Positions 26,042-35,401 of a stretch of 64,000 nucleotides of DNA are shown here, piece after piece. The notes beneath the pieces are model-generated. The model was not told the DNA's origin, ran no database searches, and saw only the letters and a list, made by a program, of their open reading frames with translations. The number at the start of each line of letters is the position of its first letter. Within the stretch, counting starts at the first letter, position 1. A program made the position numbers and the translations under genes. The DNA comes from Bacteroidales bacterium (GTDB lineage: Bacteria > Bacteroidota > Bacteroidia > Bacteroidales > GCA-2748055): assembly GCA_029210725.1 (NCBI GenBank), contig JARGFM010000002.1:162431-226430 (forward strand), read 5' to 3'.

Positions 26042-27265
26042 ATGACTTTACTCTATAATATAGGGATCCGGATTTACTGGCTGATGGCCCTGATCGTCTC
26101 CCCCTGGAACCGGAAGGCCAAATTATGGGTAAGGGGCAGGAGACAGTGGTATGAAAAACTGAAAAAGGCCATGGATGGCGATCAGAAGATGATCTGGTTC
26201 CACTGTGCTTCACTGGGAGAATTTGAACAGGGCCGTCCGGTGATGGAAGAGATGCGGAAGAGACGGCCTTCCCATAAGATCCTGCTCACCTTTTTTTCTC
26301 CTTCGGGTTATGAAAAACGAAAAGACTATGCCGGGGCCGATTACGTTATGTACCTGCCGCTGGATACCAGGCGCAATGCAAAAAAGATGCTGGACCTTCT
26401 TCAGCTGGAGATGGTCTTCTTCATTAAGTACGAGTTCTGGTATCACTTTCTGCAGGGCATAAGAAAAAAGGAGGTTCCACTCTACCTGGCCTCGGGGAAT
26501 TTTCGACCCGGTCAGTTATTCTTCAGAAGATACGGAGGATGGTACCGGAAATTCCTGTTTCTTTTCACCCACATTTTTGTGCAGAACAACGAGTCCGGGG
26601 AGCTGCTTTCTGGAATAGGACTGCACCGCTTCACCGTGGCTGGCGATACCCGCTTCGACCGTGTGTATGAATTGCTGAAGGATCCTTTCAGGCATCCGGC
26701 ACTGGAGCGCTTTGCCCGGGAGAAGCCGGTGATCGTTGCGGGCAGTACCTGGGAGAAGGACGAACAGTACCTGGCTCAGGCTTTCGGGGAGCTTTCCGAT
26801 GAACTGAGATGGGTCATTGCCCCGCACGAGTTATCGGAGAGTCATATTCGCAGCCTGCAGGAACGTTTTCCCGGCAGCGTACTCTACACGGAACTGGGAG
26901 AGATGATCCCGGAAGGAACCAGGGTCATCCTGGTAAACACCATAGGCACACTCTCCTATCTGTACAGATACGGAACCCTTGCATATATCGGGGGCGGTTT
27001 TGGCCGTGGAATTCACAATATTCTGGAAGCGGCTACCTACGGGCTCCCGGTGATATTCGGGCCGGAATATGGGAAATTTTCCGAAGCCCTTGAACTCAGT
27101 TCCCTGGGGGGAGCCTTTCCCATCGCGAATGAAGCCGGATTGTTATTCACAATTCGTCAACAACTGGAAAATCCAAAGCTGTTGAAAACCACTTCGCAAA
27201 TCGCCGCAAACTATGTATCAGAGCGGGTTGGGGCGACTTCCGTTATTCTTGAAAAGTGTGTATAA
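26042..27265 (+). CDS. waaA: 3-deoxy-D-manno-octulosonic acid (Kdo) transferase
   Basis: The 407-residue protein is a membrane-anchored GT30 glycosyltransferase that adds Kdo to lipid A precursor. An N-terminal hydrophobic segment (YNIGIRIYWLMALIVSPWN) anchors it. Motifs: HCASLGEFEQGRPVMEEMR (with the catalytic Glu, about 57-75), TFFSPSGYEKRKDYAGADYVMYLPLD, and AYIGGGFGRGIHNILEAATYGLPVIFGPEYGKFSEA (about 318-353). Length fits the family. Its presence shows a Gram-negative cell envelope with LPS. It ends a long plus-strand block. Confidence 0.93.
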   Translation: MTLLYNIGIRIYWLMALIVSPWNRKAKLWVRGRRQWYEKLKKAMDGDQKMIWFHCASLGEFEQGRPVMEEMRKRRPSHKILLTFFSPSGYEKRKDYAGADYVMYLPLDTRRNAKKMLDLLQLEMVFFIKYEFWYHFLQGIRKKEVPLYLASGNFRPGQLFFRRYGGWYRKFLFLFTHIFVQNNESGELLSGIGLHRFTVAGDTRFDRVYELLKDPFRHPALERFAREKPVIVAGSTWEKDEQYLAQAFGELSDELRWVIAPHELSESHIRSLQERFPGSVLYTELGEMIPEGTRVILVNTIGTLSYLYRYGTLAYIGGGFGRGIHNILEAATYGLPVIFGPEYGKFSEALELSSLGGAFPIANEAGLLFTIRQQLENPKLLKTTSQIAANYVSERVGATSVILEKCV

Positions 27266-27295
27266 ATAGCGAAACGAATCTGCTTTAAAGTATCG

Positions 27296-27324
27296 TTTGG
27301 TGCTGTGATTTCTTTCTATTTTCG
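27296..27324 (+). promoter_or_regulatory. Candidate promoter (TTTG-N17-TATTTTCG) for the TonB receptor
   Basis: TTTG (27296-27299) and TATTTTCG (27317-27324, one mismatch) are 17 bases apart and leave a leader of about 100 bases before the ATG at 27432. Confidence 0.35.
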
Positions 27325-27431
27325 GGGTACCAAAATTGAAGTGGGTAATCTCAACAAAAGCTTAACCGTTTTTTAATGAGAATATCATTGTAATCACATA
27401 AATTCGCATTCCATATTTAAAACTAAAATCT

Positions 27432-30140
27432 ATGAAACAAATGAAACGATTGTTATTTTCAATGGCAGTGGTATCCATGTCTGTGGCTATCATGGGTCAG
27501 GGAGTACTCAGGGGAACTGTATTGGAGGAAGAATCGGGAGGTCCTCTGCCCGGGGCAAATATTATTGAAGCAGGGACCACCAATGGTGCGATTACCAATG
27601 CGGAAGGGACCTTTGAGCTGAATACCACCTCCCAGTCAGGCCAGATAGTCATCTCCTTTCTGGGATATAAGCCTCAGACCATAAACTTTAACCTGGCCAC
27701 TGCAACCGGCATTGGTGAGGTGACCATGACGATTGATGCCACCTCCATGGACGAAGTGGTGGTGACCGGTTACGGAGTCATTGACGTGGCCAAGGACCGG
27801 GAAACCCCGGTAGCTGTATCTACCATAAAGCTTCCCGAAATCGTAGCGAAGAGCGGTAACCTGGAATTTCCAGAGATCATGAAGAACACTCCTTCGGTCT
27901 ACGTGGCCAGCCAGGCAGGTGGTTACGGAGACTCCCGGATCAATATCAGGGGGTTTTCCCAGGAGAACCTGGCCCTGCTTTTTAACGGTCAGCCCGTTAA
28001 CGGGATGGAAGACGGCAAGGTATACTGGTCCAACTGGCAGGGACTCTCCGAGATTGCCACCGCTGTTCAGATCCAGCGGGGACTTGGTTCCTCCAAACTG
28101 GCCATTTCATCGGTTGGTGCGACCATCAACGTGGTTACCAAGGCGACCGATATGGTGGCAGGCGGGCGTGTCAGTGCCATGATGGGGAATGATAAGTATA
28201 TGAAATATGTAGCCAGCTACTCAACCGGGCTGAATGAAAATGGCTGGGGAGCCAGTATCCTCTTGTCTCACTGGCAGGGTGATGGTTACAACGACGGAAA
28301 TAACGGACAGGGGCAAACCTATTTCTTTTCTTTAGGTTACAAACCTTCCGATAAGCATCAGTTTAACTTCTCCATGACCGGTGCTCCCCAGTGGCACTAT
28401 CAGAACTATACCAAGAACCTGAGTGCTTATGACCGAAACGGAGATGGTGAGATCAGCAACGACGAACAGCGCTACAACAGCAACTGGGGCTACAGAAACG
28501 GCGAGGTTTATTCATTCCGTGAGAACTTTTACCATAAGCCTGTTGCTAACCTGAACTGGGATTGGAACATGGGTAAAAAGTCCTCGCTTTCCACCGTGCT
28601 TTACGGATCGATCGGACAGGGTGGCGGTACCGGAAATTATGGCAGCAGCAGAAACATGTACCTCTTTGATGCGGACGGACAAATTGATTTTGATCAGATT
28701 ATAGCCAATAACAGGGCCATTGTCAATGATGGATCCGAAGACTGGCATATTCCCGGAAAAACAATCGGTTCATATGGCGATGCTGCTATTCGCAGGGCTT
28801 CCATGAACATGCACCGCTGGCTGGGAGCTGTAATAAACTTCAACCATGAGATCAGTGATAAACTCTCCTTCAATCTGGGTACCGACTTCAGGACTTACTA
28901 TGGCGAGCACTTCAGGCTGGTGGACGACCTCTGGGGACTGGACGGATACTGGGATAACAACTACAACGGGGCCGGATTCCAGGAACAATATCCCGGGGGC
29001 GTTGTGTACACCCAGGAACACCCTTCCAGCCCATATATGTTCTGGAGTGAAAGAAATGGGGTGAATTATGACAAGCTCGATTATTACAACAACGAGCGGA
29101 TTTCCTACATGGGTGCCTTCGGACAGCTGGAATATAAGACACAGAAGCTTTCCACCTTTATTCAGGCAGCTGCCTCTACCCAGTCCTATACCCGTTTCGA
29201 CTACCATTCCTACTCCGATCCCGATGATCAGATCTCTGAAACCCTCCATCATCCCGGATACAATGTGAAGGCAGGGGCCAACTACAACCTCACCGACAAG
29301 CACAATGTTTTTGTCAACGCCGGTTACTATTCGCGTCAGCCCTTCTTTGACGATCTTTTCCTGAACTATCTGAATGTTGTAAACGAGGATGTTGGAAATG
29401 AAGGTGTACTGGGACTGGAAGCCGGTTATGGTTTCAGGAGCCAGTACCTGGATGTGGACCTGAATGCCTATTATACCAAGTGGAGCGATCGTCAGATTCG
29501 CCAGGGTGGAGACTTTGACGGGGATGGCAATTACGATGATGTGGCCCTGTTTGAAAATGTGGCCGAGGTTCACAGTGGAGTGGAACTTGAATTCGAATCC
29601 AAACCCATCAGGAACCTGAGCATCCGTGGTTTTGCTTCCATCGGGAACTGGGTCTATGCCGGTGATGTGGATGCCAATATCTGGGACGAGGACCGCAATC
29701 CCATTGGAAGCGCCGACAACACCCTTTACCTGGACGGTGTAAAAGTGGGAGATGCTGCCCAGACCAGCTTCGGCCTGCTGGGAACCTATAAGATCATCAA
29801 AGGGCTCTCCGTGGACCTGGACTACCGTTTTTATGACAGGCTTTATGCAGCCATTGATCCGGAAAGCTTCGATGCAGAAGATAACGAAGGCTCCCTGGAG
29901 CTGCCCTCATTTGGCCTTCTGGACGGAGGGGTTTCCTACAATATTTACTTCAAACAGCAGAGAAGCCTGAGATTCAGGTTTAATGCCAACAACATTCTGA
30001 ACAAGCAGTTTATCTCTCAATCGGATACCAACATTCATCCCGCTGCCGGCGATGATGAATGGAATGGAGTAAATATGAACAACCGGGTCTATTTCGGAAA
30101 CGGATTTACCTGGAACTTCAGCATTGCCTATAAGTTTTAA
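27432..30140 (+). CDS. TonB-dependent receptor with carboxypeptidase-regulatory-like domain
   Basis: The 902-residue outer-membrane protein has a signal peptide, an N-terminal beta-sandwich (VLRGTVLEEESGGPLPGANIIEAGTTNGAITNAEG, residues about 25-100), a plug domain (SMDEVVVTGYGVIDVAKDRETPVAVSTI, then NIRGFSQENLALLFNGQPVN and AISSVGATINVVTK) and a 22-strand-type barrel ending in GFTWNFSIAYKF with a C-terminal Phe. It imports a ligand using TonB energy. It lacks the long SusC N-terminal extension and no SusD-like gene is nearby, so an oligosaccharide SusCD pair is not supported. DRNGDGEISNDEQ and DFDGDGNYDD resemble Ca-binding loops in extracellular loops. The ligand is unknown. Confidence 0.9.
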   Translation: MKQMKRLLFSMAVVSMSVAIMGQGVLRGTVLEEESGGPLPGANIIEAGTTNGAITNAEGTFELNTTSQSGQIVISFLGYKPQTINFNLATATGIGEVTMTIDATSMDEVVVTGYGVIDVAKDRETPVAVSTIKLPEIVAKSGNLEFPEIMKNTPSVYVASQAGGYGDSRINIRGFSQENLALLFNGQPVNGMEDGKVYWSNWQGLSEIATAVQIQRGLGSSKLAISSVGATINVVTKATDMVAGGRVSAMMGNDKYMKYVASYSTGLNENGWGASILLSHWQGDGYNDGNNGQGQTYFFSLGYKPSDKHQFNFSMTGAPQWHYQNYTKNLSAYDRNGDGEISNDEQRYNSNWGYRNGEVYSFRENFYHKPVANLNWDWNMGKKSSLSTVLYGSIGQGGGTGNYGSSRNMYLFDADGQIDFDQIIANNRAIVNDGSEDWHIPGKTIGSYGDAAIRRASMNMHRWLGAVINFNHEISDKLSFNLGTDFRTYYGEHFRLVDDLWGLDGYWDNNYNGAGFQEQYPGGVVYTQEHPSSPYMFWSERNGVNYDKLDYYNNERISYMGAFGQLEYKTQKLSTFIQAAASTQSYTRFDYHSYSDPDDQISETLHHPGYNVKAGANYNLTDKHNVFVNAGYYSRQPFFDDLFLNYLNVVNEDVGNEGVLGLEAGYGFRSQYLDVDLNAYYTKWSDRQIRQGGDFDGDGNYDDVALFENVAEVHSGVELEFESKPIRNLSIRGFASIGNWVYAGDVDANIWDEDRNPIGSADNTLYLDGVKVGDAAQTSFGLLGTYKIIKGLSVDLDYRFYDRLYAAIDPESFDAEDNEGSLELPSFGLLDGGVSYNIYFKQQRSLRFRFNANNILNKQFISQSDTNIHPAAGDDEWNGVNMNNRVYFGNGFTWNFSIAYKF

Positions 30141-30167
30141 AGGCCTATAGAAATTAGATTAAATCCG

Positions 30168-30202
30168 GGGGCGCTCCATCATCGTATGGGGTGCCCTTTT
30201 TA
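30168..30202 (+). terminator. Terminator after the TonB receptor gene
   Basis: GGGCGCTCC and GGGGTGCCC form a nine-pair stem (two G-T pairs) around a loop of about nine bases, followed by TTTTT. It is 30 bases after the stop. Confidence 0.7.
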
Positions 30203-30549
30203 GTGGCCGGAAATTTGCCCCGAAAGGTTTTTTTCAGAGTCTGCAGGGTGATCAGCAATCCCGCGTGAACAGGGGGATTGCGAAAATAAACCCAGGGTGC
30301 GAAAATGCCACAATAATCAGTATATCAAGCAGATAAACCGATTTGCCTGACATGTATTTTTATCATTTTCTCATCTGTCTGCCATTCATGGAGTTAGCCC
30401 GAACGTTAATTTCTTGTTGATAAATGGAAATGAATTCGGTCCTTCCGCACTCGATTTCTTTATAATTTCATTTCCCGAAATCTGTATCAATTTAGGACCC
30501 CGTTTTCATTAGCTGTATTGTAAAGGAATTAAGTGATTCTTTTATCGTG

Positions 30550-30582
30550 AAAATGAGGATTTTTTCCCTCATTTTTTTGAGG
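30550..30582 (+). promoter_or_regulatory. Terminator/anti-terminator-like hairpin set in the RNR leader
   Basis: AAAATGAGG (30550-30558) pairs exactly with CCTCATTTT (30567-30575), followed by a T-run, as in an intrinsic terminator. The same CCTCA (30567-30571) can instead pair with TGAGG (30578-30582). The three blocks GAGG, CCTC, GAGG thus allow two exclusive structures, about 145 bases before the RNR start. Confidence 0.4.
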
Positions 30583-30726
30583 ACATTTTCATAATAATCA
30601 GATTTTAAATAGATTACGCGTTTGTTAATAGCTTTTAATAACTATGGATTGATAAGCGCAAACCCATTGACTAAATTGTGTGTTAAAGCAAGGCACAAGC
30701 CCTGAAGATTAAAACAAAAGAAGAGA

Positions 30727-33342
30727 ATGGCAGAAAAGGCAGTACCACAAAAGAACCTGATGTTTGTTGATCAAGCGCTCAAAGGTGAGAAAGAGACCGT
30801 GAAAGCTGATGGAGCAAAGTTCAAACAAACCTTTGGTTTTGATGATGCCTTTAAAGCCTCTCTGGAGTATTTCAAGGGGGATGAACTTGCTGCACGAGTA
30901 TGGGTCAACAAATATGCCCTGAAGGATTCCCAGGGACTTCTTTACGAACGTACTCCTGATGACATGCACAGAAGGCTGGCTTCGGAAATTGGGCGGATCG
31001 AGAAAAAATATCCCAATCCCCTTTTGGAAGAGGAGCTTTTCGAGCTGATGCAGGGATTCAAATACATTGTTCCCCAGGGTTCGCCCATGACAGGGATCGG
31101 GAATAATTTCCAGATTGCGAGTCTCTCCAACTGTTTTGTGATCGGACATGAAGGGAACGCCGATTCCTACGGAGGGATTTTGAAAATTGACCAGGAACAG
31201 GTCCAGTTGATGAAAAGGCGGGGTGGCGTGGGCCATGATCTGAGTCATATCCGGCCATCGGGCAGTCCCGTTTTAAACAGTGCGCTTTCATCTACCGGGG
31301 TGGTCCCGTTTATGGAGCGCTACTCCAATTCAACCAGGGAGGTGGCCCAGGATGGCAGAAGAGGGGCCCTGATGCTTAGCATCTCGGTGAAACACCCCGA
31401 TGCCGAACATTTTATTGATGCCAAAATGGAATCGGGTAAGGTGACCGGTGCCAATGTTTCGGTGAAGATCAATGATGAGTTTATGAATGCGGTGGTTGAG
31501 GGAAGCACCTACACCCAGCAGTATCCCATCGATTCGGATGAACCCACCCACATCAATAAGATCGATGCCCGGACACTCTGGCAAAAAATTGTCCACAACG
31601 CCTGGAAATCGGCCGAACCGGGGATTCTTTTCTGGGATACGGTAAGCCGTGAATCGGTGGCCGACAGTTACTCCGAACAGGGGTTTAAAAGCGTTTCCAC
31701 CAATCCCTGCGGGGAGATACCTCTTTGTCCTTACGACAGTTGCCGGCTGCTGGCCATCAACCTGTACAGCTATGTGGAAGAGCCCTTTACGGCAGAAGCC
31801 CGGTTCAACTGGGAAAAATTCCGCAAACATGTGGGCCTGGCCCAGCGTGTGATGGATGATATCATTGATCTGGAACTGGAGAAGGTGGAAGCCATCCTGG
31901 AGAAAATTTACGGAGATCCCGAGGATGAAGAGATCAAAAGAGTGGAGATCAACCTGTGGAAGAATATCAGGAAAAAAGCGCTGGAAGGCAGAAGGACGGG
32001 TGTTGGGATCACTGCAGAAGGGGATATGCTGGCCGGACTGGGCCTGCAGTATGGAAGCGAGAATGCCATTGACTTTTCTGTAGAAGTGCATAAGACCATC
32101 GCCCTGGAAGCCTACCGTTCCTCGGTGAATCTGGCCAGGGAGAGAGGACCCTTCGAAGTGTTTGATTATATTAAGGAAAAGGATAATCCGTTTATAAAGC
32201 GGCTGGGAAAAGAGGATCCCGAACTTCTGGAAGAGATGAAGCAGCATGGAAGACGTAATATCTCCCTGCTGACCATCGCTCCGACGGGGACCACCAGTCT
32301 CATGACACAGACCACCTCAGGAATCGAACCGGTATTTCTTCCGGCATACAAGCGTCGCAGAAAGGTGAATCCCAACGATAAAGATGCTAAAGTGAGCTTT
32401 GTGGACGAGGTGGGTGACAGCTGGGAGGAGTACAATGTGTTCCATCACAACTTCCTGACCTGGCTGAAGGTAAACGGGATGGACCCCGAAGAAGTCAAGA
32501 GTTTCAGTGACAGGGATGTGGAGGAGCTGGTCAAACAAAGCCCTTATCACAAGGCCACTTCCAACGATGTGGACTGGATGAAGAAAGTGAAGATGCAGGG
32601 AGCCATACAGAAGTGGGTGGATCACTCGATCAGCGTGACCATCAATCTTCCTTCGGATGTGAAGGAGGAGCTGGTGGGTGAACTCTATGTGAAAGCCTGG
32701 GAGAGTGGTTGCAAGGGAGTCACTGTTTATCGCGACGGTTCCAGATCCGGGGTGCTGGTGGCCAACGACAAGAAGAAAGAGGAAGAAACCCAGTTTCCCA
32801 TTAAACGTCCTGCTGAACTGGAGGCGGAGATTCTGAGGTTTAAAAATAACGAAGAGGACTGGATTGCATTTATCGGTCTGCTCGATGGGAAACCCTATGA
32901 GATTTTTACCGGCCGTAAGGAAGAAGATACCTTCCCGATCCCCTCGAAGGTTAAGAAAGGTAAAATCCTGAAAATCAAGGGAGAGGACGGATCCAAGCGC
33001 TACGACTTCCAGTATGTGGATAAGTACGGGTACAAGGTGACCATGGGGGGTTTGTCGCACCAGTTTAACAGTGAATTCTGGAATTATGCCAAACTGATTT
33101 CCGGGGTCCTCAGGCATGGAATGCCCGTGGTGGATGCCATTAACCTGATCTCATCGCTTCGGCTGGATAATGAATCCATAAATACCTGGAGTACAGGGGT
33201 GGTGCGCTCACTTAAAAAATACATTCCCGATGGTACCAAAGCCAAACCGGGACAACAGTGTGAAGAATGTAATTCAAATAATCTCATTTACCAGGAGGGC
33301 TGTCTGATCTGTACAGACTGCGGGCACTCCAAATGTGGATAG
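30727..33342 (+). CDS. nrdJ: Adenosylcobalamin-dependent (class II) ribonucleotide reductase
   Basis: The 871-residue enzyme reduces ribonucleotides to deoxyribonucleotides using a B12-generated thiyl radical, so it needs no oxygen and no separate radical subunit. Visible features: the substrate-site region IASLSNCFVIG with the first redox Cys (about residue 137), RRGGVGHDLSHIRPSGSPV, the radical-site loop STNPCGEIPLCPYDSCRLLAINL (about 327-349) and LLTIAPTGTTSLMTQTTSGIEPVF. The C-terminal tail has a zinc-ribbon-like set CEEC, CLICTDCG, SKCG whose Cys residues may re-reduce the active site. No nrdB-like gene is adjacent. A long 5' region with possible regulatory hairpins precedes it. Confidence 0.93.
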   Translation: MAEKAVPQKNLMFVDQALKGEKETVKADGAKFKQTFGFDDAFKASLEYFKGDELAARVWVNKYALKDSQGLLYERTPDDMHRRLASEIGRIEKKYPNPLLEEELFELMQGFKYIVPQGSPMTGIGNNFQIASLSNCFVIGHEGNADSYGGILKIDQEQVQLMKRRGGVGHDLSHIRPSGSPVLNSALSSTGVVPFMERYSNSTREVAQDGRRGALMLSISVKHPDAEHFIDAKMESGKVTGANVSVKINDEFMNAVVEGSTYTQQYPIDSDEPTHINKIDARTLWQKIVHNAWKSAEPGILFWDTVSRESVADSYSEQGFKSVSTNPCGEIPLCPYDSCRLLAINLYSYVEEPFTAEARFNWEKFRKHVGLAQRVMDDIIDLELEKVEAILEKIYGDPEDEEIKRVEINLWKNIRKKALEGRRTGVGITAEGDMLAGLGLQYGSENAIDFSVEVHKTIALEAYRSSVNLARERGPFEVFDYIKEKDNPFIKRLGKEDPELLEEMKQHGRRNISLLTIAPTGTTSLMTQTTSGIEPVFLPAYKRRRKVNPNDKDAKVSFVDEVGDSWEEYNVFHHNFLTWLKVNGMDPEEVKSFSDRDVEELVKQSPYHKATSNDVDWMKKVKMQGAIQKWVDHSISVTINLPSDVKEELVGELYVKAWESGCKGVTVYRDGSRSGVLVANDKKKEEETQFPIKRPAELEAEILRFKNNEEDWIAFIGLLDGKPYEIFTGRKEEDTFPIPSKVKKGKILKIKGEDGSKRYDFQYVDKYGYKVTMGGLSHQFNSEFWNYAKLISGVLRHGMPVVDAINLISSLRLDNESINTWSTGVVRSLKKYIPDGTKAKPGQQCEECNSNNLIYQEGCLICTDCGHSKCG

Positions 33343-33367
33343 ATTTAAGCGCATTTGTGGAAAGAGG

Positions 33368-33493
33368 GAGGCTGTATCAAAAGGTACGGCCTCTTACATT
33401 TGTACCCGCTCGTCGCTTAAAATCTTTATTGCGTAAATATTTGTAGGCTTCCTCACGGGTATAACTTTCAAAGAGGCGCTTTTGTACAGCCTG
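33368..33493. mobile_element. Small inverted-repeat-ended intergenic element, copy A
   Basis: A 126-bp unit between convergent genes. Its left end GAGGCTGTATCAAAAGG and the reverse complement of its right end, AGGCTGTACAAAAGCGCC, match. It shares with copy B (42863-43038) a 43-bp core at 33442-33484 that differs at only two bases. The left end also folds as a nine-pair hairpin (33368-33393) that could terminate nrdJ. No transposase is present. It may be a MITE, an insertion sequence scar, or a shared bidirectional terminator type. Confidence 0.45.
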
Positions 33494-33497
33494 TTTT

Positions 33498-35285
33498 TTA
33501 GTTTATGCTTACTTTCCAGACCTCTTGCCGGCCATCCGAAAAGGTGACCTGCAGGAGATAAATCCCATGGCTCAGATGGCTGACATCTATAGCATTTTGA
33601 GTATTACCCAACTGTCTCAGAATCACCCTTCCTCCCGGATCCATCAGGGAAATGGATACCACCGAAAGCCCCTCCCCGATTTTGATATGGATCCAATCAG
33701 AAGCAGGATTGGGATAAAGCTCCATCTGTATATGACAGGGGCCGGCAGTTTTATGTCCCTCATTCGAAACCAGGATCTTCCCGTTTCGGAAGCGTGGCAT
33801 AAACTCCTGGTAATAGGCATTGGCAACGCCCTGGTCGTGGATGATCAGGGTGTTTTCATCATTCCTCAGTTCCGCTGAAGAGCTCCAGTTATGGGATCCG
33901 GTAAGCAGGAGCGGATCCGAAGCGGCAAAAGCCTGGTCCACGATCATGTATTTGTGGTGCATGATCCCGGGCTCCCCTTTCAGTCTCACATCCTCGCCCA
34001 GGTTCGATTTCAGGGCATTCATGATGGGCTCTCCGTACTGATCGTAATCATTGAGCAGGACCCTGGTATCCACACCCTGGTTCGATGACAGGATGAGTGT
34101 CTCTCCCAGGTCTTCCCTGGTAATCAGCATGGTAGCCACATAGAGCGAGTGCTCCGCCGTTCCCATACTGTTCAGAATCTGCTGATGGGTTCCGTCGGAG
34201 GGACTGAAATAACATTCCACCCGTTTGCCCCCGATCAAAAACTCGTGGGGGGTATTGTCCGTTTTATCCGGTCCGAAAAGAGCCCGGGAAGGGTCGGGCC
34301 GGGGACCGCTGCTTCCAAACATTTCATTAAACTCCAGGCGATAGGCTCTGGCCAGACTCTGGTCCTGGATGACCAGCACGTTATTTGGATCGGTATTTAC
34401 CTGGTTGTAGGAGAAATTCGTGGAACCGGTCCATACCAGGGGCTTCAATGGATCTGAGGCGTCGGCGTCAATGATCACAAATTTATTATGCATGATGCCG
34501 TAATGGGGGTAATCGGAAGGGGGACTGGCAAGTTTGCCAATGTCTGCATGGAGGCTCTGCATGCCTGTGGCATTCACATCTCCATCGTATACAGCCCTGA
34601 CGGTCACTCCCCTTTGATAAGCACGGTTCAACGCAGCACTGATATCAGAGATCCCCGAATTGTCCAGATTGTAAAGGGCCAGGTCAATGCTCTCTTCGGC
34701 CCGGTCGATATAAGCGATAAGTTCCTCATCCAGCTCCTCCGGGTAGTATTCCGCATCCAGGAGACCCAGGGACAAAGACTGATCCACGGGCCGGTTAAAA
34801 AGAGTCCGGATGCTTCCTGCCGATTCCGACCTGGTGATCAATACCTGGAGGGGAGCTTTGGCCGTGTCGGTTTCATGTACCGAAAAAGCCTGCATATAAA
34901 AGAGTTGCGCAGGGCTCAATCCATCAATCTCCACGGAATGGCTCGTGGTGGTTCCACTTTCTTTGACCGGGTCAAGTTCAAGTGCGGGAGTAAAACCGAT
35001 AAGAGCCTCCGTGCTTCCCTCCACATCGCTGCCCCATTCCACGGTGAAGCCCCCGGTGGAGAGATGGGTCAGGATGGGCAGCCGGCTTATCCGGATGCTG
35101 CTGGAACTTGCCGTGGTATCCTCGATAATGCGGATGCTTCCAAGCTCTTCTCCATGGGTGATGATTCCGCTAATGGTCACACTGGCACCACTTCCCCTCT
35201 CCCTGGCACCGGCCATATCCTGCTGAGCGGAGAGGTGGATAAAACCGGCCAGGGCCAGTCCTGCGATCAGTCCAGTTTTCTTCAT
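33498..35285 (-). CDS. Secreted phospholipase D-like protein with type IX sorting domain
   Basis: The protein (595 residues from ATG 35285) has a signal peptide (MKKTGLIAGLALAGFIHLSAQ), an N-terminal OB/Fn3-like region (about 30-170), and two PLD-type HKD motifs: HNKFVIID followed by GSTNFS, and HHKYMIVD followed by GSHNWS. The last 80 residues (LYPNPASDWIHIKIGEG ... LSHGIYLLQVTFSDGRQ) are a type A sorting domain, so the protein should cross the outer membrane by type IX secretion and be cleaved or attached there. The two HKD motifs form one active site for phosphodiester cleavage of lipids or nucleic acids. The longer start at 35315 is rejected because the signal peptide begins at 35285. Confidence 0.9.
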   Translation of the reverse strand: MKKTGLIAGLALAGFIHLSAQQDMAGARERGSGASVTISGIITHGEELGSIRIIEDTTASSSSIRISRLPILTHLSTGGFTVEWGSDVEGSTEALIGFTPALELDPVKESGTTTSHSVEIDGLSPAQLFYMQAFSVHETDTAKAPLQVLITRSESAGSIRTLFNRPVDQSLSLGLLDAEYYPEELDEELIAYIDRAEESIDLALYNLDNSGISDISAALNRAYQRGVTVRAVYDGDVNATGMQSLHADIGKLASPPSDYPHYGIMHNKFVIIDADASDPLKPLVWTGSTNFSYNQVNTDPNNVLVIQDQSLARAYRLEFNEMFGSSGPRPDPSRALFGPDKTDNTPHEFLIGGKRVECYFSPSDGTHQQILNSMGTAEHSLYVATMLITREDLGETLILSSNQGVDTRVLLNDYDQYGEPIMNALKSNLGEDVRLKGEPGIMHHKYMIVDQAFAASDPLLLTGSHNWSSSAELRNDENTLIIHDQGVANAYYQEFMPRFRNGKILVSNEGHKTAGPCHIQMELYPNPASDWIHIKIGEGLSVVSISLMDPGGRVILRQLGNTQNAIDVSHLSHGIYLLQVTFSDGRQEVWKVSIN

Positions 35286-35341
35286 AGGATTTCTTATGAT
35301 CACAAAATTGGCCAATTCCTTCAGAAAAAAAAGGGGTTTAA

Positions 35342-35369
35342 TAAAAAAAGGCCCCCTTTGCAGAGAGGG
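35342..35369 (-). terminator. Weak terminator after the DUF6249 gene
   Basis: On the minus strand CCCTCT and AAAGGG (with one G-T pair) form a six-pair stem followed by GGCC and a seven-T run, between the DUF6249 stop and the phospholipase gene start. Confidence 0.45.
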
Positions 35370-35401
35370 TCATCAGAGGTTTGGAACCAGGCGGGAGATG
35401 C

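Larger units (their letters stand above)
30141..30726. other. 586-base intergenic region upstream of the class II RNR
   Basis: No convincing coding frame is seen. It holds a terminator for the TonB gene (30168-30202), a perfect 8-bp stem GCAATCCC/GGGATTGC (30255-30262 with 30274-30281, 11-base loop), and an attenuator-like hairpin set at 30550-30582. I looked for the B12-box and other conserved cores of a cobalamin riboswitch, expected for a B12-dependent enzyme, and did not find them. Confidence 0.6.

Noticed and set aside
28430..28480. EF-hand-like calcium loops in the TonB receptor
   Set aside because: DRNGDGEISNDE fits the loop pattern, but such motifs are common in barrel loops; binding cannot be claimed from sequence.
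28770..29573. 267-codon frame on the minus strand inside the TonB receptor gene
   Set aside because: It is antisense to a well-supported barrel and has Ile/Val-rich composition typical of complementary frames; no domain.
30203..30726. Cobalamin riboswitch upstream of the B12-dependent RNR
   Set aside because: Expected from biology, but the B12-box and the conserved core were not found on reading; only generic stems are present.
31330..32247. 305-codon frame on the minus strand inside nrdJ
   Set aside because: Antisense to the conserved active-site region of the RNR, no recognisable motif, no start signals.
33390..33490. Short minus-strand frame in the repeated core (reads FESYTREEAY)
   Set aside because: The same frame in copy B ends after a few more residues, there is no good start codon, and conservation is at the DNA level; treated as part of the repeat, not a gene.
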